A stretch of 64,000 bases of DNA from Candidatus Nanopelagicales bacterium (lineage in GTDB: Bacteria; Actinomycetota; Actinomycetes; S36-B12), in the NCBI GenBank assembly GCA_030827125.1, contig JAURFD010000008.1, positions 52,797 to 116,796 on the forward strand. Direction: 5' to 3'. Position 1 is the stretch's first letter. Every line of letters starts with the position of its first letter. The notes under the pieces were generated by a model, which worked only from the letters and a program-made list of their open reading frames with translations, did no database searches and was not told the origin of the DNA. Below are positions 52,165-63,755 of the stretch, piece by piece. A program made the translations under genes and the position numbers.

Positions 52165-52919
52165 TGAGCGTCGACAGCGTCCTCGCCAAGGCCGTGGACC
52201 TTGCTCGCGCTGCGGCGCAGGAGGTGGCGACGGCGAACTCCGTCGGTGATCACCTCGAGGTGCTCCCTGAGGACGACCGCGTGGCGACGCACTACTTTGC
52301 CTGCGCGGATCCCGGGTATGTCGGATGGCGCTGGTCGGTCACCGTGGCCCGTGCCGCGCGCGCCCGGGTCGCCACCGTCGACGAGGTGGTCCTCCTTCCT
52401 GGCCCGGAGGCCCTGGTCGCCCCTGCGTGGGTGCCGTGGTCGGAACGGGTGCAGCCGGGCGATCTCAGCGTCGGTGTCATCTGGGAGACGCCGGCGGACG
52501 ATCCGCGACTGGTCGCCGGCTTCACAGGCGTGGACGACCTTGATGGCCTCGCCGATCGCGCTCCGGTGCATCCGTCCACCTGGGAAATCGGCCTCGGTCG
52601 TGAACGTGTGCTCTCCGAGCGCGGTCGAGACGAGGCCGCACATCGTTGGCAGGACAGCGAGCGCGGTCCCGGATCAGCCATGGCCCGGTCGGTCACGCTG
52701 ACCTGCTCCACCTGCGGTTTTCTGCTGCCGATTGGTGGTCCGTTGGGGCAGGCGTTCGGTGTGTGCGCCCAGGTGATGTCGCCGGCCGACGGTGCGGTCG
52801 TGTCCCTGGCATTCGGTTGCGGAGCTCACTCACAGATTGCCGTGGCTGAGCGCGAACCCACACCGGAGCCGGTCACCGACTTTGTCGGCTTCGACGTGCT
52901 AGATCTCGGCCACTCCTGA
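52164..52919 (+). CDS. DUF3027 family protein
   Basis: A 251-residue actinobacterial protein of unknown function. It begins with SVLAKAVDLARAAAQEVA and has RVATHYFACADPGYVGWRWSV, VLLPGPEALVAPAWVPWSERV (a hallmark of the family), and a later CSTCGFLLPIGG where two cysteines could hold a metal. It shares a base with the DUF2771 stop. Its 3' end overlaps the convergent DUF2530 gene by 21 bp. Confidence 0.85.
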   Translation: MSVDSVLAKAVDLARAAAQEVATANSVGDHLEVLPEDDRVATHYFACADPGYVGWRWSVTVARAARARVATVDEVVLLPGPEALVAPAWVPWSERVQPGDLSVGVIWETPADDPRLVAGFTGVDDLDGLADRAPVHPSTWEIGLGRERVLSERGRDEAAHRWQDSERGPGSAMARSVTLTCSTCGFLLPIGGPLGQAFGVCAQVMSPADGAVVSLAFGCGAHSQIAVAEREPTPEPVTDFVGFDVLDLGHS

Positions 52920-53180
52920 GGCGGGAGCCCGTGGGGCGTGCCGCGACCGAGCCCGCCGAGCTGACGCCAGGACCATGCCGGGCACACCCAGAGCTGTTCC
53001 GAGCGCGCACACCATGACCACCTGTCCGGTGTAGCCCATGAGCAGGACGACGGCCAGGGCGATCGCCCAGAGCACAGTGCCGAGCGCGAGAGCAGCGATG
53101 CCGCTGTCGTCGCGGGTGCGCAGCGCGGGGTTGGCCATGATCTGCGTCTGGGTCAGATCGTCGCGCGGGGTCCCGTCCAC
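52899..53180 (-). CDS. DUF2530 family small membrane protein
   Basis: A 93-residue protein with two hydrophobic helices (ALALGTVLWAIALAVVLLMG and VMVCALGTALGVPGMVLA) and a basic C-terminus. The family lies in this position in mycobacteria, as I recall. Function unknown. The GTG start is 6 nt after TACCGT (53192-53187). Confidence 0.8.
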   Translation of the reverse strand: MDGTPRDDLTQTQIMANPALRTRDDSGIAALALGTVLWAIALAVVLLMGYTGQVVMVCALGTALGVPGMVLASARRARSRHAPRAPASGVAEI

Positions 53181-53186
53181 AGGCTC

Positions 53187-53208
53187 ACGGTATCGCTTCG
53201 CCTAGTCT
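53187..53208. promoter_or_regulatory. Divergent -10 boxes for DUF2530 (-) and the 29-residue protein (+)
   Basis: TACCGT (53192-53187, minus) ends 6 nt before GTG 53180. TAGTCT (53203-53208, plus) ends 6 nt before GTG 53215. The pattern is the same as at other divergent pairs in this window. Confidence 0.55.
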
Positions 53209-53214
53209 GTGGGC

Positions 53215-53278
53215 GTGGATCATCGGGTGCGTCGCTACGTGACGATCGGCGTACTCGCAGCCCTGGTCGTGGGCGTGA

Positions 53279-53304
<26 letters not shown>
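53215..53304 (+). CDS. 29-residue single-pass membrane protein
   Basis: A very short frame beginning V-D-H-R-V-R-R-Y-V and continuing as one unbroken hydrophobic helix (TIGVLAALVVGVIIAAIV) that ends in Ser-Arg. The basic N-terminus predicts N-in topology. Support comes from the TAGTCT box exactly 6 nt before its GTG and from a composition unlike shadow frames. Its end overlaps the convergent MFS gene by 26 bp. No homologous function is known to me; it could be a regulatory peptide of a neighbouring membrane protein. Confidence 0.6.
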
Positions 53305-55611
<2,307 letters not shown>

Positions 55612-55626
55612 CTACGTGCCTGCCCG

Positions 55627-56784
55627 CTAACGGCGTACGGGGGGACGCCGGGATTCGCGTCCGTCCGGGACATAGCCCGAGGGGGCGACCATCACCGGGT
55701 CCCACCCGGGCACCGCCTCGGGGACGCGCGGCGGCGGACCGACGTAGCGGGCGGACGGCCGTACGAGGCGTCCGGTGCGCTTCTGCTCCAGGATGTGGGC
55801 GCTCCAGCCGGCGAGCCGGGCACAGGTGAACATCGAGGTAAACATCTGCGCGGGGACCTCGGCGAAGTCCAAGATGATGGCCGCCCAGAACTCGACGTTG
55901 GTCTCCAGGATCCGGTCCGGTCGACGGGCTCGGAGTTCGGCGAGGGCGGCCTGTTCGAGGGCGACCGCCGCGTCATAGCGCGGGGCGCCCAACTCCTGAG
56001 CGGTGCGACGGAGCACGCGGGCGCGGGGATCCTCGGCGCGATAGACGCGGTGCCCGAAGCCCATGAGCCGTTGTCCGCGGTCGAGCACGGAGCGGACATA
56101 ACCCTCAGCGTCGCCGGTGCTTTCGACCTGTTCGATCATGCCGAGCACGCGCGAGGGTGCCCCGCCGTGCAGCGGTCCGCTCATCGCACCGATCGCACCG
56201 GAGATGGACGCGGCGACGTCGGCCCCGGTGGAGGAGATGACGCGCGCCGTGAAGGTCGAGGCGTTCATGCCGTGCTCGGCGGCGGAGACGAAGTAGGCAT
56301 CGACAGCCTGCACGTGACGTGGGTCGGGCTCGCCGCGCCAGCGGACCATGAAGCGCTCGACGATGGTCGCGGCCTCATCGATACGCGACTGCGGGACCAT
56401 GGGCAGTCCGAGGCCGCGGGCCGCTTGCGCGACGAAGGACATCGCCGTCACGGAGACGTCGGCGAGGTTGGTGCGAGCAGTGTCGTCGTCGATATCGAGG
56501 AGCGGCTTCAAGCCCCAGGACGGCGCCAGCATGGCGAGGGCCGCCTGCACGTCGACGCGAACGTCCCCGGAGTGCACGGGAATCGGATACGGCTCGGCGG
56601 GCGGGAGTCCGGGGTTGAATTCGTTGTCGACGAGGAGGCCCCAGACATTGCCGAAACTCACCCGGCCCACGAGGTCCTCGATGTCGACCCCGCGATACCG
56701 CAGGGATCCACCCGCGCGGTCGGGTTCGGCAATCTGGGTTTCGAAGGCGATGACGCCTTCGAGGCCGGGCACGAAGTCGCTCAT
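55627..56784 (-). CDS. citA: Citrate synthase (CitA type)
   Basis: A 385-residue citrate synthase condensing oxaloacetate and acetyl-CoA. Catalytic histidines are seen in MSGPLHGGAPSRV and LMGFGHRVYRAEDPRA, and the catalytic aspartate region in FWAAIILDFAEVP. ATG 56784 is chosen since TTGAAT, a variant -10 box also found before ideR, ends 6 nt upstream (56796-56791). Divergent from pdxH, as I recall for related genomes. Confidence 0.92.
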   Translation of the reverse strand: MSDFVPGLEGVIAFETQIAEPDRAGGSLRYRGVDIEDLVGRVSFGNVWGLLVDNEFNPGLPPAEPYPIPVHSGDVRVDVQAALAMLAPSWGLKPLLDIDDDTARTNLADVSVTAMSFVAQAARGLGLPMVPQSRIDEAATIVERFMVRWRGEPDPRHVQAVDAYFVSAAEHGMNASTFTARVISSTGADVAASISGAIGAMSGPLHGGAPSRVLGMIEQVESTGDAEGYVRSVLDRGQRLMGFGHRVYRAEDPRARVLRRTAQELGAPRYDAAVALEQAALAELRARRPDRILETNVEFWAAIILDFAEVPAQMFTSMFTCARLAGWSAHILEQKRTGRLVRPSARYVGPPPRVPEAVPGWDPVMVAPSGYVPDGRESRRPPVRR

Positions 56785-56819
56785 CCCCCCATTCAACCCT
56801 GAAAGTCGGTCGTGATGGG

Positions 56820-57515
56820 ATGCGGTTCGTGGACGACGCCCATGATCTGAGGGGAATGCGGGTTGCCTATGGCCTCGAAGCCTCCCCGGTGGCCGGCACA
56901 CTGACCGAGGACGACCTCGCGGCGACACCGCTGGCGCAGTTCCGACGCTGGCTTGCCGATGCCGTGCGGGCCGAGCTCCCCGAGCCCAACGCCATGGTGC
57001 TCGGCACCGTGTCGCGGGACGGCGTACCCAGTGCTCGTACGGTCCTGCTCAAAGATATTGATGCGCGCGGGCTGGCCTTCTATACAAACCTGGATTCGCG
57101 CAAGGGACGCGAACTCGCCGAAACCGGTCGCGCCTCCTGCGTGTTCCCCTGGATCGCCCTGCATCGTCAGGTCGTCGTCAGCGGATCCGTCATCCCCGTG
57201 CCGCGAGAGGAGGCCGCCGAATACTTCGCGTCGCGTCCAATCGGTTCGCGCTGGGGAGCGTGGGCGAGTTTCCAGTCGCAGGTGCTGGAGGGTCGTCAAT
57301 CGCTGGACGATCGCTACGCGGAAATTGCCGAGCGCTTCCCCGAGGAGGTGCCTCTGCCGGACTTCTGGGGCGGCTGGATCGTGGTGCCGGAGTCGATGGA
57401 GTTCTGGCAGGGCCGCGACTCGCGCCTGCACGATCGACTCCGCTTCCGGCGCGTCGACCCAGACGCCGCGATGGATGACGCGGACGGCTGGCTCGTCGAA
57501 CGGCTGTCGCCCTAA
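56820..57515 (+). CDS. pdxH: Pyridoxamine 5'-phosphate oxidase
   Basis: A 231-residue FMN enzyme oxidising PNP or PMP to the cofactor PLP. It has PNAMVLGTVSRDGVPSARTVLLK, FYTNLDSRKGRELAE, FPWIALHRQVVVSG, EAAEYFASRPIGSRWGAWAS, and the final FWQGRDSRLHDRLRFRR, all diagnostic. The start at 56820 has no clear ribosome site or -10 box at the usual distance; ATG 56856, 12 codons in, is an alternative. The MFS gene follows after one base. Confidence 0.94.
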   Translation: MRFVDDAHDLRGMRVAYGLEASPVAGTLTEDDLAATPLAQFRRWLADAVRAELPEPNAMVLGTVSRDGVPSARTVLLKDIDARGLAFYTNLDSRKGRELAETGRASCVFPWIALHRQVVVSGSVIPVPREEAAEYFASRPIGSRWGAWASFQSQVLEGRQSLDDRYAEIAERFPEEVPLPDFWGGWIVVPESMEFWQGRDSRLHDRLRFRRVDPDAAMDDADGWLVERLSP

Positions 57516-57516
57516 G

Positions 57517-58770
57517 GTGGGCAGGCTCTTCGCTGACCTCACGCCCCTGCGCGAGAGCGCGCCCTTCCGGCGGCTGTGGATCGGGCACAGTGTGGGGACC
57601 GTCGGTCAGCAAATGACCGGCGTCGCGGTCGCGCTCCAGGTCTACGACATCACCGGATCGTCCTTCTCGGTTGGTCTCGTCGGACTCTTCCAGTTCGTTC
57701 CCCTTGTCGTTCTCGGACTATACGGCGGCGCGCTGTTGGATCGTGTCGATCGACGCCGGGTCGCACTCTTCGCGACGATGGGCCTGTGGGGCTGCACGGT
57801 GGCTTTGGCGGCTCAGGCGTTGGCCGGTGTGGGATCGGTTGCGCTGCTCTACGGCATCATCGCCGTGCAGTCCGGCTTCTTCGCCTTCAGCAATCCCGCG
57901 CGCAACTCGATTGTTCCCCGGCTCGTCCCGATCGGTCTGTTGCCTGCCGCGAATGCGCTGAACACCCTCACCTGGGGGATCGCCTTCACCCTGGGGCCGG
58001 TGCTCGCGGGCCTCGTCGTCGCCGCCGCCGGCACCACGACCGTGGTCTATCTCATCGACCTCGTGCTTTTCGCCGTGGCCGTATGGGCGATGTGGCGGCT
58101 GCCCTCACTCCCTCCGGAGGGAGTGGCCCAGGACGCCCCGCGCGGCTGGGCGAGCGTCCTGCAGGGCCTGCGCTTCCTGCGCGGCAAGCGCAACCTGCAG
58201 ATGTCCTTCTACCTCGACATGGCGGCGATGGTCTTCGGGATGCCGCGCGCGCTCTTCCCCGCGATCGCCACCATGTGGTTCGGCGGATCGGTGGCAGATG
58301 TCGCGCTCGTGGTGGGCCTTCTCTCCGCTGCTCCGGCCGTGGGATCGCTCATCGCGAGCAGCCTGTCCGGCCCGTTGGGCGGCGTACGACGGCAGGGCCT
58401 GGCGGTCTTCATCTCGATCCTGGTGTGGGGCTCGGCCATCGCGGTCTTCGGCGTGTGGCATTGGTTGCCGGCCGCACTCGTGCTGTTGGCGATTGCCGGT
58501 GGCGCGGACAGTGTGAGCGCGATCTTCCGGGCGACGATCTTGCAGGCGGCGACCCCGGATGACTACCGCGGCCGGCTCCAGGGAATTCACACCGTGGTCG
58601 TCGTGGGCGGCCCGCGTCTTGGCGATGTGGAGTCCGGCGCGGTGGCGGCGCTGTTTGGGGAGACGATCTCGGCGGCATCCGGTGGACTGCTGTGCATCGT
58701 GGCCGCCGTGGGCTTGGTGGCGTGGGCGCCACGATTCCTCAAGTACGACGCCCGCGACCCCGTGCCCTAG
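57517..58770 (+). CDS. MFS transporter (EntS/MFS_3-like)
   Basis: A 417-residue, 12-helix exporter-type MFS. It begins PLRESAPFRRLWIGHSVGTVG, with GGALLDRVDRRRVALF (loop 2-3), NPARNSIVPRLVP, and ATPDDYRGRLQGIHTVVV, typical of the EntS group of drug and siderophore exporters. The GTG starts one base after the pdxH stop. Substrate unknown. Confidence 0.88.
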   Translation: MGRLFADLTPLRESAPFRRLWIGHSVGTVGQQMTGVAVALQVYDITGSSFSVGLVGLFQFVPLVVLGLYGGALLDRVDRRRVALFATMGLWGCTVALAAQALAGVGSVALLYGIIAVQSGFFAFSNPARNSIVPRLVPIGLLPAANALNTLTWGIAFTLGPVLAGLVVAAAGTTTVVYLIDLVLFAVAVWAMWRLPSLPPEGVAQDAPRGWASVLQGLRFLRGKRNLQMSFYLDMAAMVFGMPRALFPAIATMWFGGSVADVALVVGLLSAAPAVGSLIASSLSGPLGGVRRQGLAVFISILVWGSAIAVFGVWHWLPAALVLLAIAGGADSVSAIFRATILQAATPDDYRGRLQGIHTVVVVGGPRLGDVESGAVAALFGETISAASGGLLCIVAAVGLVAWAPRFLKYDARDPVP

Positions 58771-58784
58771 ACCCGAAGGACTTC

Positions 58785-59063
58785 CTAGCGGGGGAGAGCG
58801 GCAGCGAGCAGGGTGGTCGCCAACTCATCCGGGGTGATGCCCCGGGCCTTGGCCTGCTGCCGCAGTCTCTTGCGCACCGACTTCGGCACGCGCACGCCGA
58901 GGTCGACGTACTTGTCCTTCACCGCGCCGGTGATTGCATCGGCGGCGGTGCCTTTGGTGGTGATGCCGTCATGACCGGTACGCCGTTCCGGACGACCACT
59001 GACCGGATGCAGGCTGGCGTCGGGGGCCTTGGTGAGCGCGGGGCGCGGTTCCGGCTTCGACAT
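58785..59063 (-). CDS. Ribbon-helix-helix protein, ParA partner
   Basis: A 92-residue protein with a disordered N-terminus and a C-terminal RHH-like segment (DLGVRVPKSVRKRLRQQAKARGITPDELATTLL) in which the strand VRVP is followed by two helices, as in MetJ/Arc proteins. GAAGGAG precedes the ATG. It lies 24 bp downstream of a ParA gene on the same strand, suggesting that it is the DNA-binding partner in a small partition-like pair. Confidence 0.72.
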   Translation of the reverse strand: MSKPEPRPALTKAPDASLHPVSGRPERRTGHDGITTKGTAADAITGAVKDKYVDLGVRVPKSVRKRLRQQAKARGITPDELATTLLAAALPR

Positions 59064-59087
59064 GGGACTCCTTCAGGTCACTTCCGG

Positions 59088-59843
59088 TTAGTGAAGTACT
59101 CGATCGAGGACGTCATCGAAAGCCTCCACGGCTTCGCGAGCACCGGGAGAGGGCCAGGCTTGAATCGGCACACTCGCACCTTGCGCCTGCTGCACCGCCG
59201 AGCGCTCCGGAATGGGGGGATCGATGATCAGGTCGGGGAACGCCATATGCAGTTCCTCGAGTCGATAGCGATGCTCGGTCAACTGCGTCCGCAGCCGGTT
59301 GACACAGATCCCGACCGGACGCAGGCGCAGGTTGAGCGTGTCACGGGCCGCATCGATGGCGGCCAGCGCACGGGTGGCCCCCTGAAGGGCGAAGAAGCCC
59401 GGCTCGGTCACGACGAGTGCACCGTCGGCGGCTGCGAGTGCGTTGCGGGTGAGTTCGTCCAGGGACGGGGGGCAGTCGATGAGGACGAGGTCGTAGTGGT
59501 CGGCCACTCCGGTCAGGCTGACGCGCAGTCGGGTGGCGGAGTCGGGCCCCTCGGGCCGGTTGCGATGGGCCAGCGCTTCTTCGCTCGGGACGGCGTGGAG
59601 TCGGGGACCCCAACCGGAGGGAACCACGGCATCCTTGGCGATCCCAGGCCGACCGTCCGCGAGGACGTCGCCGAGGCTGAACAGGTGGGGCGGGAGGTCC
59701 AGGGCCGCCGTCGCATTGGCCTGCGGATCGGCGTCAATGACCAGCACGGACATGTCGCGGGCCCAGGCGGCACCGGCCAGCCCGAGGACACAGGTGGTCT
59801 TGCCCACCCCGCCCTTGAGGGAGAGCACAGCGACAGTCGTCAT
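59088..59843 (-). CDS. ParA-family ATPase
   Basis: A 251-residue deviant-Walker ATPase: KGGVGKTT at 10-17, VIDADPQANATAAL (motif A'), DLVLIDCPPSLDELT (Walker B) and GICVNRLRTQLTEHRY. No N-terminal helix-turn-helix. It is an orphan, not the chromosomal ParA of the origin region as judged by neighbours (photolyase, pdxH). No parS-like repeats were seen around it, so cargo or protein positioning rather than plasmid partition is possible. Confidence 0.88.
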   Translation of the reverse strand: MTTVAVLSLKGGVGKTTCVLGLAGAAWARDMSVLVIDADPQANATAALDLPPHLFSLGDVLADGRPGIAKDAVVPSGWGPRLHAVPSEEALAHRNRPEGPDSATRLRVSLTGVADHYDLVLIDCPPSLDELTRNALAAADGALVVTEPGFFALQGATRALAAIDAARDTLNLRLRPVGICVNRLRTQLTEHRYRLEELHMAFPDLIIDPPIPERSAVQQAQGASVPIQAWPSPGAREAVEAFDDVLDRVLH

Positions 59844-59857
59844 GACAGTCCAGTGTG

Positions 59858-61219
59858 TCAGGTCGCGGTGCCCACTTCTTTCATGCGGGCGAAACGATCG
59901 AGGGCGTCGAGCCGCTCTGCCGCGTGGTCGACGACACGCTCGGGGTAGCCCCCGTCGTAGCCACCGAGGACCTCCCATGGCTGATGAACGGCCTTGCCGG
60001 GCAGATGGGCCAGCTCCGGCACATAGCGTCGGACGTAGTCCCCGTCGGGGTCGAAACGTTCACCTTGACCGACGGGGTTGAAGACGCGGTGGTATGGCGA
60101 AGCGTCGGTGCCGCAGCCCGCCGTCCACTGCCATCCATGGGAGTTGCTCGCCAGGTCGGCATCGCGTAGCCAGCGCATGAAGTGCGCAGCCCCACGCTGC
60201 CAGGGCAGGTGCAGATCCTTCACGAGGAAGGACGCGACCACCATGCGCACGCGGTTGTGCATCCAACCCTCGGTGAGGAGTTGGCGCATTCCCGCGTCAA
60301 CGAAGGGATAGCCGGTCTGTCCGGCCGCCCAGGCCTCGAACAGTTCATCGGCGCGGTCGCCGCTGTCCCACGCGAACGCGTCGTCGAAGCGAGCATCGAG
60401 TGACTGTCGAGCGCTCGTTGGGCGCTGGTGCAGGACATCGGCATAGAACTCGCGCCAGGCGATCTCCTTGCGGAAGACGTCCTCGGCTTCGCTGTCGCCA
60501 AGATCGGCGAGCATCGTGCGCGGGTGGATCTCACCCCATTTGAGGTGATGACCCATCGCCGAGGTTCCGTCGATGGCGGGCAGATTGCGATGATCGGCGT
60601 ACTCCTGGAGGCGCTGGTCCCGGAACGCCGCCCAGCGTTCGAGTGCGGCCTCCTCCCCGGCCGCCGGGAGATCGAAGGGCAGGTCGGGTGCGCTGGGGAT
60701 GCCATCGCACTCCTCGGCCATCACCCAGGTGACGTCGGGATCCGCGGCCGGCGCACGCCAACCATGCCTGCGCCAGGCCCGATAGAAGGGCGTGTAGACG
60801 CGGTACGCCGTGCCGTCATCCTTGGTGACCCGACCCGGCGCGACGGCGTACGGCGAACCGGTGACCACGAGGTCGATGCCCTCGGCTTGCAGGGCCGCGC
60901 GGACAGCCTCATCGCGCTGCGCTCCGTAGGGACCGAAGTCGGCAGCGATATGAACTGACTCGGCACCGGCGCGGCGGGCGACGTCGACCACGCGGGCGAC
61001 GGGATCGCCGTGCTTGACCAGGAGCTGGCCGCTGAGGTCGGCGTCCAGGGCACGCAAGGAGTGCGCCAGGTAAGCGCGGCGGACGTCGCTGGCCGGCTCC
61101 CACAGGGCCGGATCGACCACGAAGAGGGGCACCGCGGAGCCGTCGCGTTCCCCGGCCGCGGTGAGCATGGGGTTGTCCGACAGGCGTAGATCGCGACGGA
61201 ACCAGGCGATGTCGGGCAT
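59858..61219 (-). CDS. phrB: Deoxyribodipyrimidine photolyase (class I CPD)
   Basis: A 453-residue flavoprotein repairing UV pyrimidine dimers with blue light. The N-terminal antenna domain starts WFRRDLRLSDNP; the C-terminal FAD domain has EIAWREFYADVL, FVDAGMRQLLTEGWMHNRVRM, and the signature SNSHGWQWTAGCGTDASPYHRVFNP. The ATG is 6 nt after TAGCCT (61231-61226). Its presence fits an organism exposed to sunlight. Confidence 0.95.
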   Translation of the reverse strand: MPDIAWFRRDLRLSDNPMLTAAGERDGSAVPLFVVDPALWEPASDVRRAYLAHSLRALDADLSGQLLVKHGDPVARVVDVARRAGAESVHIAADFGPYGAQRDEAVRAALQAEGIDLVVTGSPYAVAPGRVTKDDGTAYRVYTPFYRAWRRHGWRAPAADPDVTWVMAEECDGIPSAPDLPFDLPAAGEEAALERWAAFRDQRLQEYADHRNLPAIDGTSAMGHHLKWGEIHPRTMLADLGDSEAEDVFRKEIAWREFYADVLHQRPTSARQSLDARFDDAFAWDSGDRADELFEAWAAGQTGYPFVDAGMRQLLTEGWMHNRVRMVVASFLVKDLHLPWQRGAAHFMRWLRDADLASNSHGWQWTAGCGTDASPYHRVFNPVGQGERFDPDGDYVRRYVPELAHLPGKAVHQPWEVLGGYDGGYPERVVDHAAERLDALDRFARMKEVGTAT

Positions 61220-61306
61220 AGGGGCAGGCTAGGGGGTCGCGCCGTCCCGGGCATCCGGTGCGTGACTTGCCGGGCGCGGGAGACGGGGGTGGGGTTGAAT
61301 GCTGAC

Positions 61307-62378
<1,072 letters not shown>

Positions 62379-62404
62379 GCACTCCAACTGACTAGCCTGG
62401 CGTC

Positions 62405-63211
62405 ATGACGCCGCCTCGCCGCCCCGATGCCCTCGCTGTCCTTGCCGACGGATCACTCACCGGGCAGGTCGCCCTGGTCACCGGCGGTGGCACCGGGATC
62501 GGCCGTGCCACCGCCGAGTTGTTGGCCCGCCTCGGCGCCACCGTTGCGGTGACCGGGCGTCGCGCCGAACTTCTCGAGGACACTGTGGCGGCGATCGAGG
62601 CCGCCGGCGGTCGCGCGTCGGCGTACCCCTGCGACATTCGCGAGCCCGAGCACGTCGACGCGCTGATCGATGCGGTGCTCGCCGACCATGAGCGAATCGA
62701 CCTGCTGGTCAACAACGCGGGCGGGCAGTTTGTATCGCCTGCCGAAGACATCTCCTACAACGGGTTCCGTGCGGTGGAGCGACTCAATCTCGACGCCACC
62801 TTCTACATCTCCACGCAGGTCGCCAAGCGCTCGATGCTGCCGAACGGTTTCGGCAAGATCGCGAGCATCACCATGTCGATGACACCGCACCGCGGCATCG
62901 TCGGGATGTCACATTCCTCCGCGGCGCGGGCCGGTGTCGAGAGCCTTACGGCGACCTGGGCACAGGAGTGGGGTGGCCGGGGTATCCGGACGATCGCGGT
63001 GGCCCCAGGCATCGTGCACACCGAGGCCTGGGAACGCTACGGGCTCGACCCCGATCAGGTGGCCGCCGTGGTCCCGATCAAGCGCCTGCAATCGGTCGAT
63101 GATGTCGCCGCGCTGCTGGCGTTCTGGCTGTCACCGGCCGGGGACTACATCACCGGCATCACCCTGGTCGCCGACGGCGGCTTCAACGTCACCGGGCCAA
63201 CGCTGTACTAG
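62405..63211 (+). CDS. SDR-family oxidoreductase, 2-enoyl/2,4-dienoyl-CoA reductase-like
   Basis: A 268-residue short-chain dehydrogenase. The NADP motif TGGGTGIG is at 26-33 and NNAGG near 102. The usual Y-x3-K is replaced by HSSAARAG (170-177), the layout of peroxisomal trans-2-enoyl-CoA and dienoyl-CoA reductases, so an enoyl-CoA reductase role is likelier than an alcohol dehydrogenase. The C-terminus ends VADGGFNVTGPTLY. The ATG is 6 nt after TAGCCT. Confidence 0.87.
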   Translation: MTPPRRPDALAVLADGSLTGQVALVTGGGTGIGRATAELLARLGATVAVTGRRAELLEDTVAAIEAAGGRASAYPCDIREPEHVDALIDAVLADHERIDLLVNNAGGQFVSPAEDISYNGFRAVERLNLDATFYISTQVAKRSMLPNGFGKIASITMSMTPHRGIVGMSHSSAARAGVESLTATWAQEWGGRGIRTIAVAPGIVHTEAWERYGLDPDQVAAVVPIKRLQSVDDVAALLAFWLSPAGDYITGITLVADGGFNVTGPTLY

Positions 63212-63303
63212 TGACGCGCTACCCGTGACTGCGTGGGAGCTGGGCGCTCGCCTACCGAGACCCTTGCGCAATCCACTAGGACCGCGGTGCGCAGCCTGAC
63301 CGC

Positions 63304-63660
63304 CTAGTCATCGAGGACGAGGGACAAGATCTCCATGTCCTTGCCGTCGCGGACATCATCTGAACGCGTACCGCAAACAGGGCAGCACAAGTCAGCGGTG
63401 CCGGCGAGCAGTCTGTCCGCGTCACACTGGGGGCAGTGGATGACGACGGGCGCGCGCTCGACATGGAGCGCTGAATCCGCGAGCGGTGTCTCCCGCGCGG
63501 CCAAGTCGTACGCGCGGACGAGCGCCTCGGGGACGATCCCCGTGAGGACTCCGATGCGCACGCGGACCTCGAGCACCTTCGGAGCGTCCGGTGGGAGCGC
63601 GTCGACGACGGTCGACACGATCGCCTGTGCAGTAGACAGTTCGTTCCCGTAAGCCGCCAT
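63304..63660 (-). CDS. HypA-like zinc-ribbon protein with altered nickel site
   Basis: A 118-residue protein resembling hydrogenase nickel-insertion protein HypA. NELSTAQAIVSTV corresponds to the usual Met-His-Glu-Leu-Ser start, and the zinc ribbon has both CxxC pairs (CPQC and CPVC). The essential nickel histidine is Asn6, and four extra residues precede it, so the N-terminal amine cannot take its normal place. TATAGT with a 7-nt spacer supports ATG 63660. No hydrogenase or urease genes are in the window. Nickel delivery is doubtful. Confidence 0.72.
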   Translation of the reverse strand: MAAYGNELSTAQAIVSTVVDALPPDAPKVLEVRVRIGVLTGIVPEALVRAYDLAARETPLADSALHVERAPVVIHCPQCDADRLLAGTADLCCPVCGTRSDDVRDGKDMEILSLVLDD

Positions 63661-63701
63661 GCCCATGACTATAGGTATGTGCGCCCGCAAAGAGGCCGCC
63701 T

Positions 63702-63752
63702 CGTTCTTTCGTCAGATCACGGGGCTTAGCCCGGCAATGTGACGAAAGAACG
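63702..63752. repeat. Intergenic palindrome, probable terminator
   Basis: Perfect 13-bp arms CGTTCTTTCGTCA (63702-63714) and TGACGAAAGAACG (63740-63752) enclose GGGCT-T-AGCCC. It lies 3 bp after the stop of the partial cyclopropane synthase gene, on its downstream side, so termination is plausible. The nested-palindrome layout resembles copy A at 30418, but the sequence is different. Confidence 0.7.
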
Positions 63753-63755
63753 CCC

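Noticed and set aside
58692..59948. A 418-codon open frame on the plus strand
   Set aside because: Antisense to the ParA and RHH genes; no family features.
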